DNA of 64,000 bases from JBHOQS01 sp042408875 (GTDB lineage: Bacteria; Chloroflexota; UBA11872; JBHOQS01): positions 62,001-126,000 of the forward strand of contig JBHOQS010000019.1 of the NCBI GenBank assembly GCA_042408875.1. The letters run 5' to 3'. Position numbers and translations under genes: made by a program. Below are positions 42,603 to 50,643 of this stretch, piece by piece; position 1 is the stretch's first letter, and each line of letters starts with the position of its first letter. The notes beneath the pieces are model-generated. The model did not search any database and was not told the DNA's origin. It saw only the letters and a program-made list of their open reading frames with translations.

Positions 42603-42642
42603 AGACGAGTCCCCAGCGAGGGAAGCAGCGGCAAGGGTACCG

Positions 42643-44079
42643 TTACGTCTGCTGCGGAGGCGCCAGGCGCTGGCGGCGCGCCACCCCGCTGCGATACCCT
42701 GCGTCGGCCACTGCGGCGGCGACAGCCTCGGCCACGCGGCGGTTGAACACGCTGGGCACGATGTACTCTTCGGAGAGCTCGGACTCAGCCACCGAGCCGG
42801 CGATCGCCTGTGCCGCCGCCAGCTTCATCGCTTCGGTAATGGCGCGCGCCTGGCAGTCCAGCGCGCCGCGAAAGATGCCGGGGAAGCAGAGGACGTTGTT
42901 GATTTGGTTGGGATAATCGGAGCGGCCGGTCGCCATCACCCGTACCAGGCCCTCAGCATCCTCAGGCATGATCTCTGGATCAGGATTGGCGAGCGCAAAG
43001 ACGATGGGGGCAGGAGCCATGTGCCGCAGGTCATCAGGCGTGATCGTGCCGGGCGCTGAAACCCCTAGGAACAGGTCGGCACCGCGCAACGCCTCGTGCA
43101 CGTCGCCCGTAAACCGCCGAGGGTTAGTCTCTTCAGCTAGACGCTCCTTTATGGGGTTCATGTTGTACTGCCGCCCGGGGTAGATCGCACCAGCGCGGTC
43201 GCACACGATGATGTCCGGCACCCCAGCCGCGCGGAGCATCCGGGCGCACGCCACACCGGCAGCGCCTGCGCCGTTAATCACCGCGCGTAGCTCTTCTAGA
43301 CGCTTGCCGGCGACCTTCACCGCATTGATCAGTGCTGCCAGCACGACGACGGCGGTGCCATGCTGATCATCGTGGAACACCGGGATATCCAGGGCCTCGA
43401 TCAGGCGCTCCTCGATCTCGAAGCAGCGCGGCGCAGAGATGTCTTCCAGGTTGATGCCGCCGAACCCCGGAGCGATGCGCACTACTGTCTCGACGATCTG
43501 GTCCACGTCCTTGGTGGCCAGGCAGAGAGGGAAGGCATCTACATTGCCGAATTCCTTGAACAGGAGCGCCTTCCCTTCCATCACGGGGAGCGCGGCCTCC
43601 GGGCCGATGTCACCAAGGCCGAGCACAGCCGAGCCATCGGTGACCACCGCCACGCTGTTGCGCTTAATGGTGAGCGAGAAGACTTTAGAGCGGTCATCGG
43701 CGATGGCGCGGCACACGCGCGCGACGCCGGGCGTGTAGGCCATGGACAGATCATCGCGGGTCTTCAACGGGACCTTGCCGCGTACTTCGATCTTGCCGCC
43801 CAGATGCAGCAGGAAGGTGCGATCGGAGACATTGGTGACGGTAACGCCCGGTACGCTACGGGCACGCTCGACGATGAGCTGAGCGTGGGCGTCGTCGCGG
43901 GCATTGACAGTGATATCCCGCACCATGATGCGCCGATCGACACGAACGATATCGATGGCGCCAATGTCGCCACCGGCGTCGCCGATAGCGGTCATCAGCC
44001 GGGCTAGCATGCCCGGGCGGTTCTCGATATGGCAGCGGAGCGTGATGCTGTAGCTGGCGCTCGGAGTACTCGCAGCCAT
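42643..44079 (-). CDS. NAD(P)-dependent malic enzyme with N-terminal ACT domain
   Basis: Oxidative decarboxylation of malate to pyruvate. 478 residues: an N-terminal ACT domain (about 8-85, YSITLRCHIENRPGMLARL) that probably senses an amino acid. Then comes the malic core with SMAYTPGVARVC, the Lys in AVVTDGSAVLGLG, the metal-binding VFHDDQHGTA and the NAD motif NGAGAAGVACARML. The final GSVAESELSEEYIVPSVFNRRV segment is typical of bacterial short-form enzymes. The ATG at 44079 is preceded by AAAGGAT. Its upstream spacer is about 330 bp without other genes. Confidence 0.92.
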   Translation of the reverse strand: MAASTPSASYSITLRCHIENRPGMLARLMTAIGDAGGDIGAIDIVRVDRRIMVRDITVNARDDAHAQLIVERARSVPGVTVTNVSDRTFLLHLGGKIEVRGKVPLKTRDDLSMAYTPGVARVCRAIADDRSKVFSLTIKRNSVAVVTDGSAVLGLGDIGPEAALPVMEGKALLFKEFGNVDAFPLCLATKDVDQIVETVVRIAPGFGGINLEDISAPRCFEIEERLIEALDIPVFHDDQHGTAVVVLAALINAVKVAGKRLEELRAVINGAGAAGVACARMLRAAGVPDIIVCDRAGAIYPGRQYNMNPIKERLAEETNPRRFTGDVHEALRGADLFLGVSAPGTITPDDLRHMAPAPIVFALANPDPEIMPEDAEGLVRVMATGRSDYPNQINNVLCFPGIFRGALDCQARAITEAMKLAAAQAIAGSVAESELSEEYIVPSVFNRRVAEAVAAAVADAGYRSGVARRQRLAPPQQT

Positions 44080-44413
44080 GCCCGTATCCTTTCCGCAGGC
44101 GCGCTCAAAACTACACGCCGCGGTCGGGCCAATAGTGGCCATCGGGCAAATGCGCCTGCGGGTGGCTATTATACGCTACATTTCGGCGCCCGCATGAAGC
44201 TCGCTCCTGCCCAGCAGGGGAAGCATCGACGCGCCCGCGCGCGATGCCTCGCGGCCAGGCCCTCTCCCCGGTCAATGGTTCGTCTGCTCCTCAAACTCGC
44301 CCACTCGCTCCATGACCCATATCCAGGCCAGCGCAGAAGCTCCTATACCTAAGCCCGGGTGAGATCTCCATGGTTCCATGTCTGGCGTCTGCGGGTTTCA
44401 CCCTGGCTTTCCT
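44080..44413. other. 334-bp spacer without a gene
   Basis: It lies upstream of the malic-enzyme gene and downstream of a 61-residue leftward ORF. No convincing promoter, coding region or repeat was found. Confidence 0.45.
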
Positions 44414-44599
44414 TTAGGAGCGATCTGGGATGCCTTCTTCGGCCAGCAGGATCGACCGGTACAGGGCACGCAGCCAGACACGCTCGCGATCCGAGGCGCG
44501 CTGGAGTGCCTCGAGGATCTTAGCCTTGCGGGCGCGCCGGGCCTGGCGCAGAAACTCGTGGACCTGATTGTATGGCTGTTCTGAGCGATCGCTGTACAC
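44414..44599 (-). CDS. Small uncharacterised protein, 61 aa
   Basis: A 61-residue protein starting at the GTG at 44599. It is highly charged and helical (FLRQARRARKAKILEALQRA), with 17 or so Arg/Lys residues, and has no known domain. In its favour are a strong GGGGGAGG 5-6 bases before the GTG and a codon pattern like the neighbours. It may be a DNA- or RNA-binding or ribosome-associated small protein. Its leader (44600-44770) contains two hairpins, at 44717-44744 and about 44753-44766. No partner gene is evident. Confidence 0.45.
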   Translation of the reverse strand: MYSDRSEQPYNQVHEFLRQARRARKAKILEALQRASDRERVWLRALYRSILLAEEGIPDRS

Positions 44600-44912
44600 C
44601 GTTGCCTCCCCCGGTATTGTAACCGGAGCGATGCGCCCTGACATGGTCCTGGAGGCGCTAGATGCAGTCCCCAGAAGGCTGATTGGTCTCGCGCAGCCGG
44701 GGCACCCTTCAGGAACTCCCACCGCTCCACAACGGGAGGTGGGACTTTCGGGTATCTCCGGATACGACTTTTGCCGGCGCAGCGCAGGAACACAGTACAT
44801 CACGCAGGATCACGCGGCGCGGCGGACAGCATGCAGAAACACGTATGCTACAATTCCCGTGTAGTACACGCCGCGCTCCTCAGTGCAGGCAGGATCGCTT
44901 TTCAGTGGGCCG
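44600..44912. other. 313-bp spacer with two hairpins
   Basis: TCCCACC (44717-44723) pairs with GGTGGGA (44738-44744), and GTATC-TCCG-GATAC follows. They would be in the leader of the leftward small gene or in a terminator. A TACAAT near 44849 may be the -10 box for the rightward ferredoxin gene. I see no match to a known riboswitch class. Confidence 0.4.
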
Positions 44913-45320
44913 ATGATGTTTTTCCGCCGTCCTGGGCAGGAGCAGAGGACAGCGCTTGAGCCGGGCGCATCGCCGGGTGCTCCGTCGCGTGCTCCGGCGC
45001 CGGGGTGCGAGCGGCTCCTGCTTTGCATCGGCCCGAATTGCGCCCGGCGCAACAGCAGGGCGGTCTGGAAGGAGCTCGAACGGGCCCTCGCCCGGCACGG
45101 TCTGAAGGACCGCGTGCGGGTGCGCTCCGTGTTCTGCCTGCACCACTGCGAGCTCGGCCCTAATTTAGAAGTACACCCCTGCGGCACGTGGTATGCTGGC
45201 GTGCGCCCTCAGGACGCTGAGGCGATCGTGCGTGAGCACATCGCCGGCGGCCAGGTAGTTGAGCGTCTTGCCCGTGACCCGTATACCGAGCTGCAGTGGC
45301 GTGACAACTGGGACGAATGA
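44913..45320 (+). CDS. Thioredoxin-like [2Fe-2S] ferredoxin
   Basis: 135 residues from the first ATG of an ATG-ATG pair; an in-frame GTG at 44883 is possible but has no ribosome site. The C-terminal 90 residues match the thioredoxin-like [2Fe-2S] ferredoxin family. The first Cys pair is in LLLCIGPNCARR (C-x4-C) and the second in VFCLHHCELGP (C-x3-C), followed by the PCGTWYAGV segment. It serves as a low-potential electron carrier in an unknown pathway. The N-terminal 30 residues are disordered. The next gene overlaps the stop (ATGA). Confidence 0.85.
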   Translation: MMFFRRPGQEQRTALEPGASPGAPSRAPAPGCERLLLCIGPNCARRNSRAVWKELERALARHGLKDRVRVRSVFCLHHCELGPNLEVHPCGTWYAGVRPQDAEAIVREHIAGGQVVERLARDPYTELQWRDNWDE

Positions 45321-45610
45321 GACCGGACGACCACGATGGGCCGCCGCGGAGCGCGGCGCAGGAGCCTCCGAGCCACGAGGAGCAGCCCCGTGTTCCCACG
45401 ATCTATGGCATCGGCAAGTGGATCGTGCTCTCTCTGGCGATGACGCTCCTGGTGCTGCTCACAGTGCCGACGGCCCTGCTCTTCGCCGCGCTGGCCATCT
45501 TCTTTGCGACGCGTGCATACCGCTACGACCCGAGCATCGGCATGGCGCTGATGGCCGCCACGCTCATCGCCAGCGTGTATGCGTTTCGGATCGGCACGCT
45601 GATACGCTGA
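45317..45610 (+). CDS. Small membrane protein, 97 aa
   Basis: Two to three hydrophobic segments: WIVLSLAMTLLVLLTVPTAL, LLFAALAIFFATRA and IGMALMAATLIASVYAF. A disordered Asp/Pro/Glu-rich N-terminus of about 28 residues precedes them. The ATG overlaps the ferredoxin stop as ATGA, and no AGGAGG lies before it, so translation is probably coupled. No known family; a role with the ferredoxin is possible but unproven. The AspS gene begins 70 bp downstream. Confidence 0.65.
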   Translation: MRPDDHDGPPRSAAQEPPSHEEQPRVPTIYGIGKWIVLSLAMTLLVLLTVPTALLFAALAIFFATRAYRYDPSIGMALMAATLIASVYAFRIGTLIR

Positions 45611-45680
45611 GCACTCGCACCGGGCCGGTGGTGAGCCCGCGAGAGGGAAAGCGAAAGCCGAAGGGAGGAGCTAGAAACCC

Positions 45681-47522
45681 GTGCGACATACCCGCGCGCC
45701 CTGGCAGCGCACTGCAACCTGTGGTGAACTGACCGCCGCCGACGACGGCCGCGAAGTCACCCTGAACGGCTGGGTGCACCGCCGCCGCGATCATGGCCGG
45801 CTCATTTTCATTGACCTGCGCGACCGCTACGGTATCACGCAGGTCGTGTTTAACCCGCAGGTCTCGGCGGAAGCCCACGCGGTGGCCGCGGACGTACGCA
45901 TCGAGTACGTGCTCTCGGTGACCGGTCGCGTGCAGCGCCGTCCGCCCGGCACAGAGAACCCCAACCTGTCCACCGGCGAGATCGAGCTCCACGCCACCAG
46001 GGCGCAGGTGCTCAACCCGGCTAAGACACCTCCCTTCTACATCAACGAAGAGGTCCCGGTCGAGGAGAGCTTGCGGCTGAAGTACCGCTACCTGGACCTG
46101 CGTCGCGCTCGCATGCGCGACAACATTATCCTGCGCCACCGCGTGGTGAAGTTCATCCGCGACTACCTGGATGCAGAGGGCTTCCTTGAGATCGAAACGC
46201 CTATGCTGATCAAGTCCACGCCGGAGGGTGCGCGTGACTTCCTGGTACCAAGCCGGCTGCATCCAGGTAAGTTCTACGCCCTGCCGCAGTCACCGCAGCA
46301 GCTCAAGCAGCTCCTCATGGTGGCGGGCATGGACAAGTACTTCCAGATCGCTCGCTGCTTCCGCGATGAGGACCTGCGCGCCGACCGCCAGCCAGAGTTC
46401 ACCCAGCTTGACCTAGAGATGTCCTTCGTCCAAGAAGAGGATGTCATGAACCTGATCGAGCGCCTGCTGACGGCGATGGTCGAGCGGTTGGCGCCGGATC
46501 GTCCGCTCACGTTCAAACCGTTTAAGCGGCTCTCCTACGCGGAGGCAATGGCGCGCTACGGCTCCGACCGGCCAGATCTCCGCTATGACCTGCCACTGGT
46601 TGACATCAGCGAGGCAGTGCGCGGCGCCGGGTTCGCCATCTTCGACCGCGCGCTTGCCGCCGGTGGCGAGGTCAAAGCCATCGTGGCGCCGGGCTGCGCC
46701 GGGTATAGCCGCCGCGAGATCGAGGAGCTCACGGCGATCGCCCGCATCAGGGGGGCCGGGGGGCTGGCCACGGCAGCGCTGCTCCCGGACGGCGTGCGTT
46801 CGCCCTTCGCCAAGTTCATCGGTGACGGGGCGATGCAGCGCATCATCGAGCTCACCGGTGCGCGCCAGGGGGACCTGATCCTGGTGGTGGCCGACCAGCC
46901 GAAGATCGTGGCTGCATCGCTGAGCCGCGTGCGCGCTGAGCTGGCTGAGCGGCTGAAGCTGGTCGATTCCAATGCCTTGGCCTTCGTCTGGATCACCGAC
47001 TTCCCGCTGCTGGAGTGGAACGAGGAGGAGCAGCGCTGGGAATCAATGCATAACCCCTTCTCCAACATGCAGGAGGAGGATATCCCGCTGCTGCAAACCG
47101 ATCCTGGCAAGGTGCGAGCGCGCCAGTACGACATCGTCCTGAATGGCCAGGAGATCGGTGGCGGGAGTGTCCGCATCCACACGCGGGAGCTTCAGGAGGC
47201 TGCCTTCCGCGCTATGGGTCTGTCAGACGAGCAGATCCACAGCCAGTTCGGCCACATGCTCGAGGCCTTCGAGTATGGAGCCCCGCCCCATGGCGGCATC
47301 GCTCTGGGTCTGGACCGTATCGTCGCCATCCTGGCCAAGGAGGAATCGATCCGCGAGGTGATCGCCTTCCCGAAGAACCAGGCGGCCGTAGACCTGCTCT
47401 TCGATGCGCCGTCGCCGGTCACGCCGGAGCAGCTCGAGGTCCTGCACCTGGCTATTGTGCTCGAGGAGGAGCCTGAAGCTCCGCAGGCGCCTGCCGGAGC
47501 TCCGGCGCACCGACAGCCCTAG
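45681..47522 (+). CDS. aspS: Aspartyl-tRNA synthetase
   Basis: Charges tRNA-Asp (and perhaps tRNA-Asn) with aspartate. The 613-residue bacterial-type enzyme has an N-terminal OB anticodon-binding domain (LNGWVHRRRDHGRLIFIDLRD). Class II motif 2 is in CFRDEDLRADRQPEFTQLD, a bacterial GAD insertion lies at about 300-410, and motif 3 is GGIALGLDRIVAIL. The start GTG at 45681 follows GGGAGGAG. Whether it is discriminating is not decidable here, because GatCAB genes are not in the window. Confidence 0.97.
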   Translation: MRHTRAPWQRTATCGELTAADDGREVTLNGWVHRRRDHGRLIFIDLRDRYGITQVVFNPQVSAEAHAVAADVRIEYVLSVTGRVQRRPPGTENPNLSTGEIELHATRAQVLNPAKTPPFYINEEVPVEESLRLKYRYLDLRRARMRDNIILRHRVVKFIRDYLDAEGFLEIETPMLIKSTPEGARDFLVPSRLHPGKFYALPQSPQQLKQLLMVAGMDKYFQIARCFRDEDLRADRQPEFTQLDLEMSFVQEEDVMNLIERLLTAMVERLAPDRPLTFKPFKRLSYAEAMARYGSDRPDLRYDLPLVDISEAVRGAGFAIFDRALAAGGEVKAIVAPGCAGYSRREIEELTAIARIRGAGGLATAALLPDGVRSPFAKFIGDGAMQRIIELTGARQGDLILVVADQPKIVAASLSRVRAELAERLKLVDSNALAFVWITDFPLLEWNEEEQRWESMHNPFSNMQEEDIPLLQTDPGKVRARQYDIVLNGQEIGGGSVRIHTRELQEAAFRAMGLSDEQIHSQFGHMLEAFEYGAPPHGGIALGLDRIVAILAKEESIREVIAFPKNQAAVDLLFDAPSPVTPEQLEVLHLAIVLEEEPEAPQAPAGAPAHRQP

Positions 47523-47536
47523 GGGACCTCGCGGCC

Positions 47537-48106
47537 ATGGCTGCGGGCCGGCCCTGTGCCACGCACCTCGCGATGACAGTCGATGTGCCAGGCGGGACAG
47601 CCGGCGGGGCAGTGCCCGGCGACCCTGCGGCGATCGTAGCGGCGATCGCTGATCACCTGCGCGCCCGTCACGAGACGTTGGCCGTGGCGGAGTCCGCCTG
47701 TGGCGGCCTGCTCTCGCATCTGCTCACCAACCTGCCGGGTAGCTCGGCCTGGTTCGCCGGCGCTGTCGTAGCTTACTCGAACCGGGCCAAGTGCATTCTC
47801 CTGGGCGTGCCCCAGGAGCTCCTCACCACGGCCGGGGCGGTCAGCCCTGCCTGCGCCCTGGCGATGGCCCGCGGCGCGCAGACCCGCCTAGAGACAGACT
47901 GGGGGATCGCGGAGACCGGCATCGCCGGTCCTCAGGCTGGCCGTCGCTCTGCTAAGCCGGCTGGGCTGGCATACGTTGCTGTGTGCGGCCCCGGCATCGA
48001 GCGCGTGACGGAGGTGCGCTCCGGCCTCGATGAGCGCGCCGCCAACAAGGAGGCCTTTGCGCGGGCTGCTCTTGACCTCCTCCTGGCGGTCCTCGCAGCG
48101 GGCTGA
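47537..48106 (+). CDS. pncC: CinA C-terminal-type nicotinamide-nucleotide amidohydrolase
   Basis: Deamidates nicotinamide mononucleotide to nicotinate mononucleotide in NAD recycling. The 189-residue protein is a stand-alone PncC domain. It has LAVAESACGGLLSHLLTNLPGSS (family form AES-C/T-x-GG with a changed residue), VVAYSNRAKCILLGV, and ETGIAGP near residue 130. The unusual S-A-C-G-G instead of the more common C/S-T-G-G may affect activity. The ATG at 47537 lies 14 bp after aspS, so the two are probably cotranscribed. It is convergent with an epimerase gene. Confidence 0.88.
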   Translation: MAAGRPCATHLAMTVDVPGGTAGGAVPGDPAAIVAAIADHLRARHETLAVAESACGGLLSHLLTNLPGSSAWFAGAVVAYSNRAKCILLGVPQELLTTAGAVSPACALAMARGAQTRLETDWGIAETGIAGPQAGRRSAKPAGLAYVAVCGPGIERVTEVRSGLDERAANKEAFARAALDLLLAVLAAG

Positions 48107-48131
48107 GCTCCTGCGTTGCTCCTCGCACTAC

Positions 48132-49133
48132 TCACAAGCGCGGCGGGCATGGCCTAGAGAGTGCTTGCAGGCCGCGCTCCAGGGCGATCTGCGGAGTGTA
48201 GCCGAGTTCCGTGCGTGCCCGCGAGATATCGAAGTGCTGGTCTACCAGCGCGCCCTCCAGCAGCCGAGGATCCAGCATATCAGCGTACGCCGGTGATACG
48301 ATCCGTGCGACCCTGTAGGCCACTGCAAGCACGGGCCGGATCGCCGGCACGAACGGCCGCGCCGGGACGGGCACCAAGATTGGACGGCGCCCTTCGGCTC
48401 TAGCAATGGCACCCAAGACACCGGCCAGGGAATGGCGCTCGCCGCTGGTGATGTTGTAGGCGCGCCCAGCGGCGTAGGGGACCGTTGCCGCAAGCCACAG
48501 GGCTGCGGCAACGTCATCAGCATGCACGAGATCGACCAGCTGGCTGCCCCCCTCAGGCAGTGGCAGCACAGGCAGGCGCAGCGCCGCCCGCACCCGCGGG
48601 AGAAAGTGACGGTCGCCCTGCCCGTACACGATGCACGGCCGCAGCGCCACAGTCTCGATCCGCCCAGATGCCTGGGCTGCTGCCAGGATCTGCTCCGCCC
48701 AGATCTTGCTACGGCCGTACAGGCTGCGCGCCCGCAGCGGCGCCGTCTCCGGCAGGCCATCCGAGCCTGGCCGCGGTGCCTGCGGCCCGTAGACTGCGAC
48801 CGAGCTCACAAAGACGAAGCGTCGCGCTCCTGCTCGCACAGCCTCGTCCAGGAGCCACAGCACGCTCTCGACATTGAGCCGGCGAAAGACGTGCGCCGGA
48901 GCAGTGCGCACCTGCGCCGCGCAGTGGAATACGATCTCTGTGCCGGCTGCGATACTGCGCAGTGTGGCGCGCTCCCCGATGTCAGCGCGCCGCGGCCGGG
49001 CACCGAGCTCCTGGACCTGCACCGCGGCCACCTGCGAGCGCACTACTGCTATAACTTCAATGCCGGAGGCGACGAGCCGCTGTGTCAGGGCACGCCCGAT
49101 CAGGCCAGTCGCACCGGTCACCAGCACACGCAT
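48132..49133 (-). CDS. NAD-dependent epimerase/dehydratase (extended SDR)
   Basis: 333-residue extended short-chain dehydrogenase. The Rossmann motif TGATGLIG lies at the N-terminus, the active-site YGRSK (YxxxK) near residue 144, and a Ser upstream in VFVSSVAVYG. The DLVHADDVAAALWLA and ITSGERHSL segments are typical of sugar-nucleotide or sterol/cinnamoyl-type relatives. The C-terminal hydrophobic stretch is short. It stands alone, convergent with pncC and divergent from a Gfo gene. Substrate unknown. Confidence 0.85.
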   Translation of the reverse strand: MRVLVTGATGLIGRALTQRLVASGIEVIAVVRSQVAAVQVQELGARPRRADIGERATLRSIAAGTEIVFHCAAQVRTAPAHVFRRLNVESVLWLLDEAVRAGARRFVFVSSVAVYGPQAPRPGSDGLPETAPLRARSLYGRSKIWAEQILAAAQASGRIETVALRPCIVYGQGDRHFLPRVRAALRLPVLPLPEGGSQLVDLVHADDVAAALWLAATVPYAAGRAYNITSGERHSLAGVLGAIARAEGRRPILVPVPARPFVPAIRPVLAVAYRVARIVSPAYADMLDPRLLEGALVDQHFDISRARTELGYTPQIALERGLQALSRPCPPRL

Positions 49134-49204
49134 GCCGTTCTCTTGCCTCCAGATCCAGAACGTCTACCCGCCAGCAAATCCGCCGCCCGCAACTTAACGG
49201 TTAT

Positions 49205-49233
49205 TTGACGGTCCCTCGCGGTGGGACTATTCT
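49205..49233 (+). promoter_or_regulatory. Sigma-70-type promoter for the Gfo gene
   Basis: TTGACG (49205-49210) and TATTCT (49228-49233) are separated by 17 bases, the ideal spacing. The transcript would begin near 49240 and the gene starts at 49320 behind GAGGAGG. The region is AT-richer than its surroundings. Confidence 0.6.
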
Positions 49234-49319
49234 AAAGTCTTACCTGCGGTTGTGCACCTATTCTTCTTCTTCCTGCAGCGCCGGGCTGCAGGGACCTGAC
49301 TTCAGGGGGAGAGGAGGCC

Positions 49320-50561
49320 ATGCCACTTCGGCGGCTGAGCATGCTCTTCGGCGTTCGGCACGCACGTCAACAGGAGGAGCGGCCGGCCGGTGAACCGCTG
49401 GGCGTTGCCGTGATCGGTGCAGGGATGATCAGCCAGACCGTGCACCTGCCGGTGCTCAGCGCCCTTGCCGCGGTTCGCCTGCTCGTTGTGTGCGACGTTG
49501 ATGCTATGCGCGCGGCTGCCGCAGCCAAACGCTTTGGCGTGCCCAGAGCAGTCACCGACTACCGGCAGGTGCTAGCCGATCCAGATATTGCCGCAGTGGT
49601 GGTAGCGACGCCACACAAATGGCACTATCCCATCACCATGGCAGCGATCGAGGCCGGCAAGCACGTGCTGTGCGAGAAGCCGTTGGGGATGAGCTTTGCC
49701 GAAGCCCTCGCCCTCTACACGGCTGCCCAGCGCGCCGGGGTTCGCCATATGGTCGGCTTCACCTATCGCTTCGTGCCTGCCCTACGCTATATGAGAGCGC
49801 TGATCCAGCAGGGTGTGATCGGCGAGCCGCGCCATTTCCGATCCCTACGCCTGCAAGATGTGCCGGAAGAAGATCTGGGCTGGCGCCAGCGGCGTGAACT
49901 GGCCGGCCGTGGGGAGCTCTTCGAAAGCGGCTGCCATCGTATCGACTACGCGCACTACCTTGTCGGCGAGATCGCCGCTGTAGCCGGCCTAGCACGCACC
50001 TTCGTGCCCGAGCGCCGCACTGGTCGCGGCGGGACTCTTCCTGCCGAGGTCGAAGACTGGGCTGCCTTCGTCGCCGAGTTTAAGAACGGCGTGACTGGAG
50101 TCTTTGAGGTCTCGCGGCTGGCCAAAGGCCACCGCCGCGGTGGGCACGCGCTGGACCTGGCCGAGGTAAACGGCAGCGAGGGGACGCTTATCTTCGACCT
50201 GCGCCGCCCGTTCCACCTGCAACTGGGCAAGCCGGGTGGCTCGCTGGAGCTGCTGGAGGTGCCGCGGGAGTACTACAAACTCCCTGGCTCACCGCGCGGG
50301 ATAAGCGGGCGAGATGCCGCCGTTGCCTATCGCTTCGACCAGGACTTCGCCTTCGTCCGTGCAGTGCTGAGCGGTGAGCCGTGCACCCCCTCCTTCGCCG
50401 ACGGGGCGCGCTGCCAGGCAGTGATCCATGCGGTGATCCAGTCTGCTGAGGAACGCCGCTGGGTGGCCGTGCCACCGCTAGATAGCATAGATAGCACCGC
50501 TCAGCCTGCCCCGGCAGTGCCGTCCCAGCATTCGCCCACCGGCGCAACAACCGAGACATGA
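49320..50561 (+). CDS. Gfo/Idh/MocA-family oxidoreductase
   Basis: 413 residues, longer than usual because of an N-terminal extension and a low-complexity tail (Pro/Ala/Thr/Gln, about the last 25 residues). Core features: GVAVIGAGMISQTVH, a complete EKP motif (VLCEKPLG) and a GCHRIDYAHYLVG segment with the substrate-side His. The strong GAGGAGG and the upstream consensus promoter indicate a monocistronic unit. The spacer downstream is AT-rich and ends at the SagB-type gene, which is convergent. Substrate unknown. Confidence 0.9.
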   Translation: MPLRRLSMLFGVRHARQQEERPAGEPLGVAVIGAGMISQTVHLPVLSALAAVRLLVVCDVDAMRAAAAAKRFGVPRAVTDYRQVLADPDIAAVVVATPHKWHYPITMAAIEAGKHVLCEKPLGMSFAEALALYTAAQRAGVRHMVGFTYRFVPALRYMRALIQQGVIGEPRHFRSLRLQDVPEEDLGWRQRRELAGRGELFESGCHRIDYAHYLVGEIAAVAGLARTFVPERRTGRGGTLPAEVEDWAAFVAEFKNGVTGVFEVSRLAKGHRRGGHALDLAEVNGSEGTLIFDLRRPFHLQLGKPGGSLELLEVPREYYKLPGSPRGISGRDAAVAYRFDQDFAFVRAVLSGEPCTPSFADGARCQAVIHAVIQSAEERRWVAVPPLDSIDSTAQPAPAVPSQHSPTGATTET

Positions 50562-50643
50562 TGAAGGGGCGCCGTCAACGGCGTAAGGGGAACGTATACT
50601 CTATTACTTAATTACTATACTCTTATAACGGCTCTCTCGGGTG

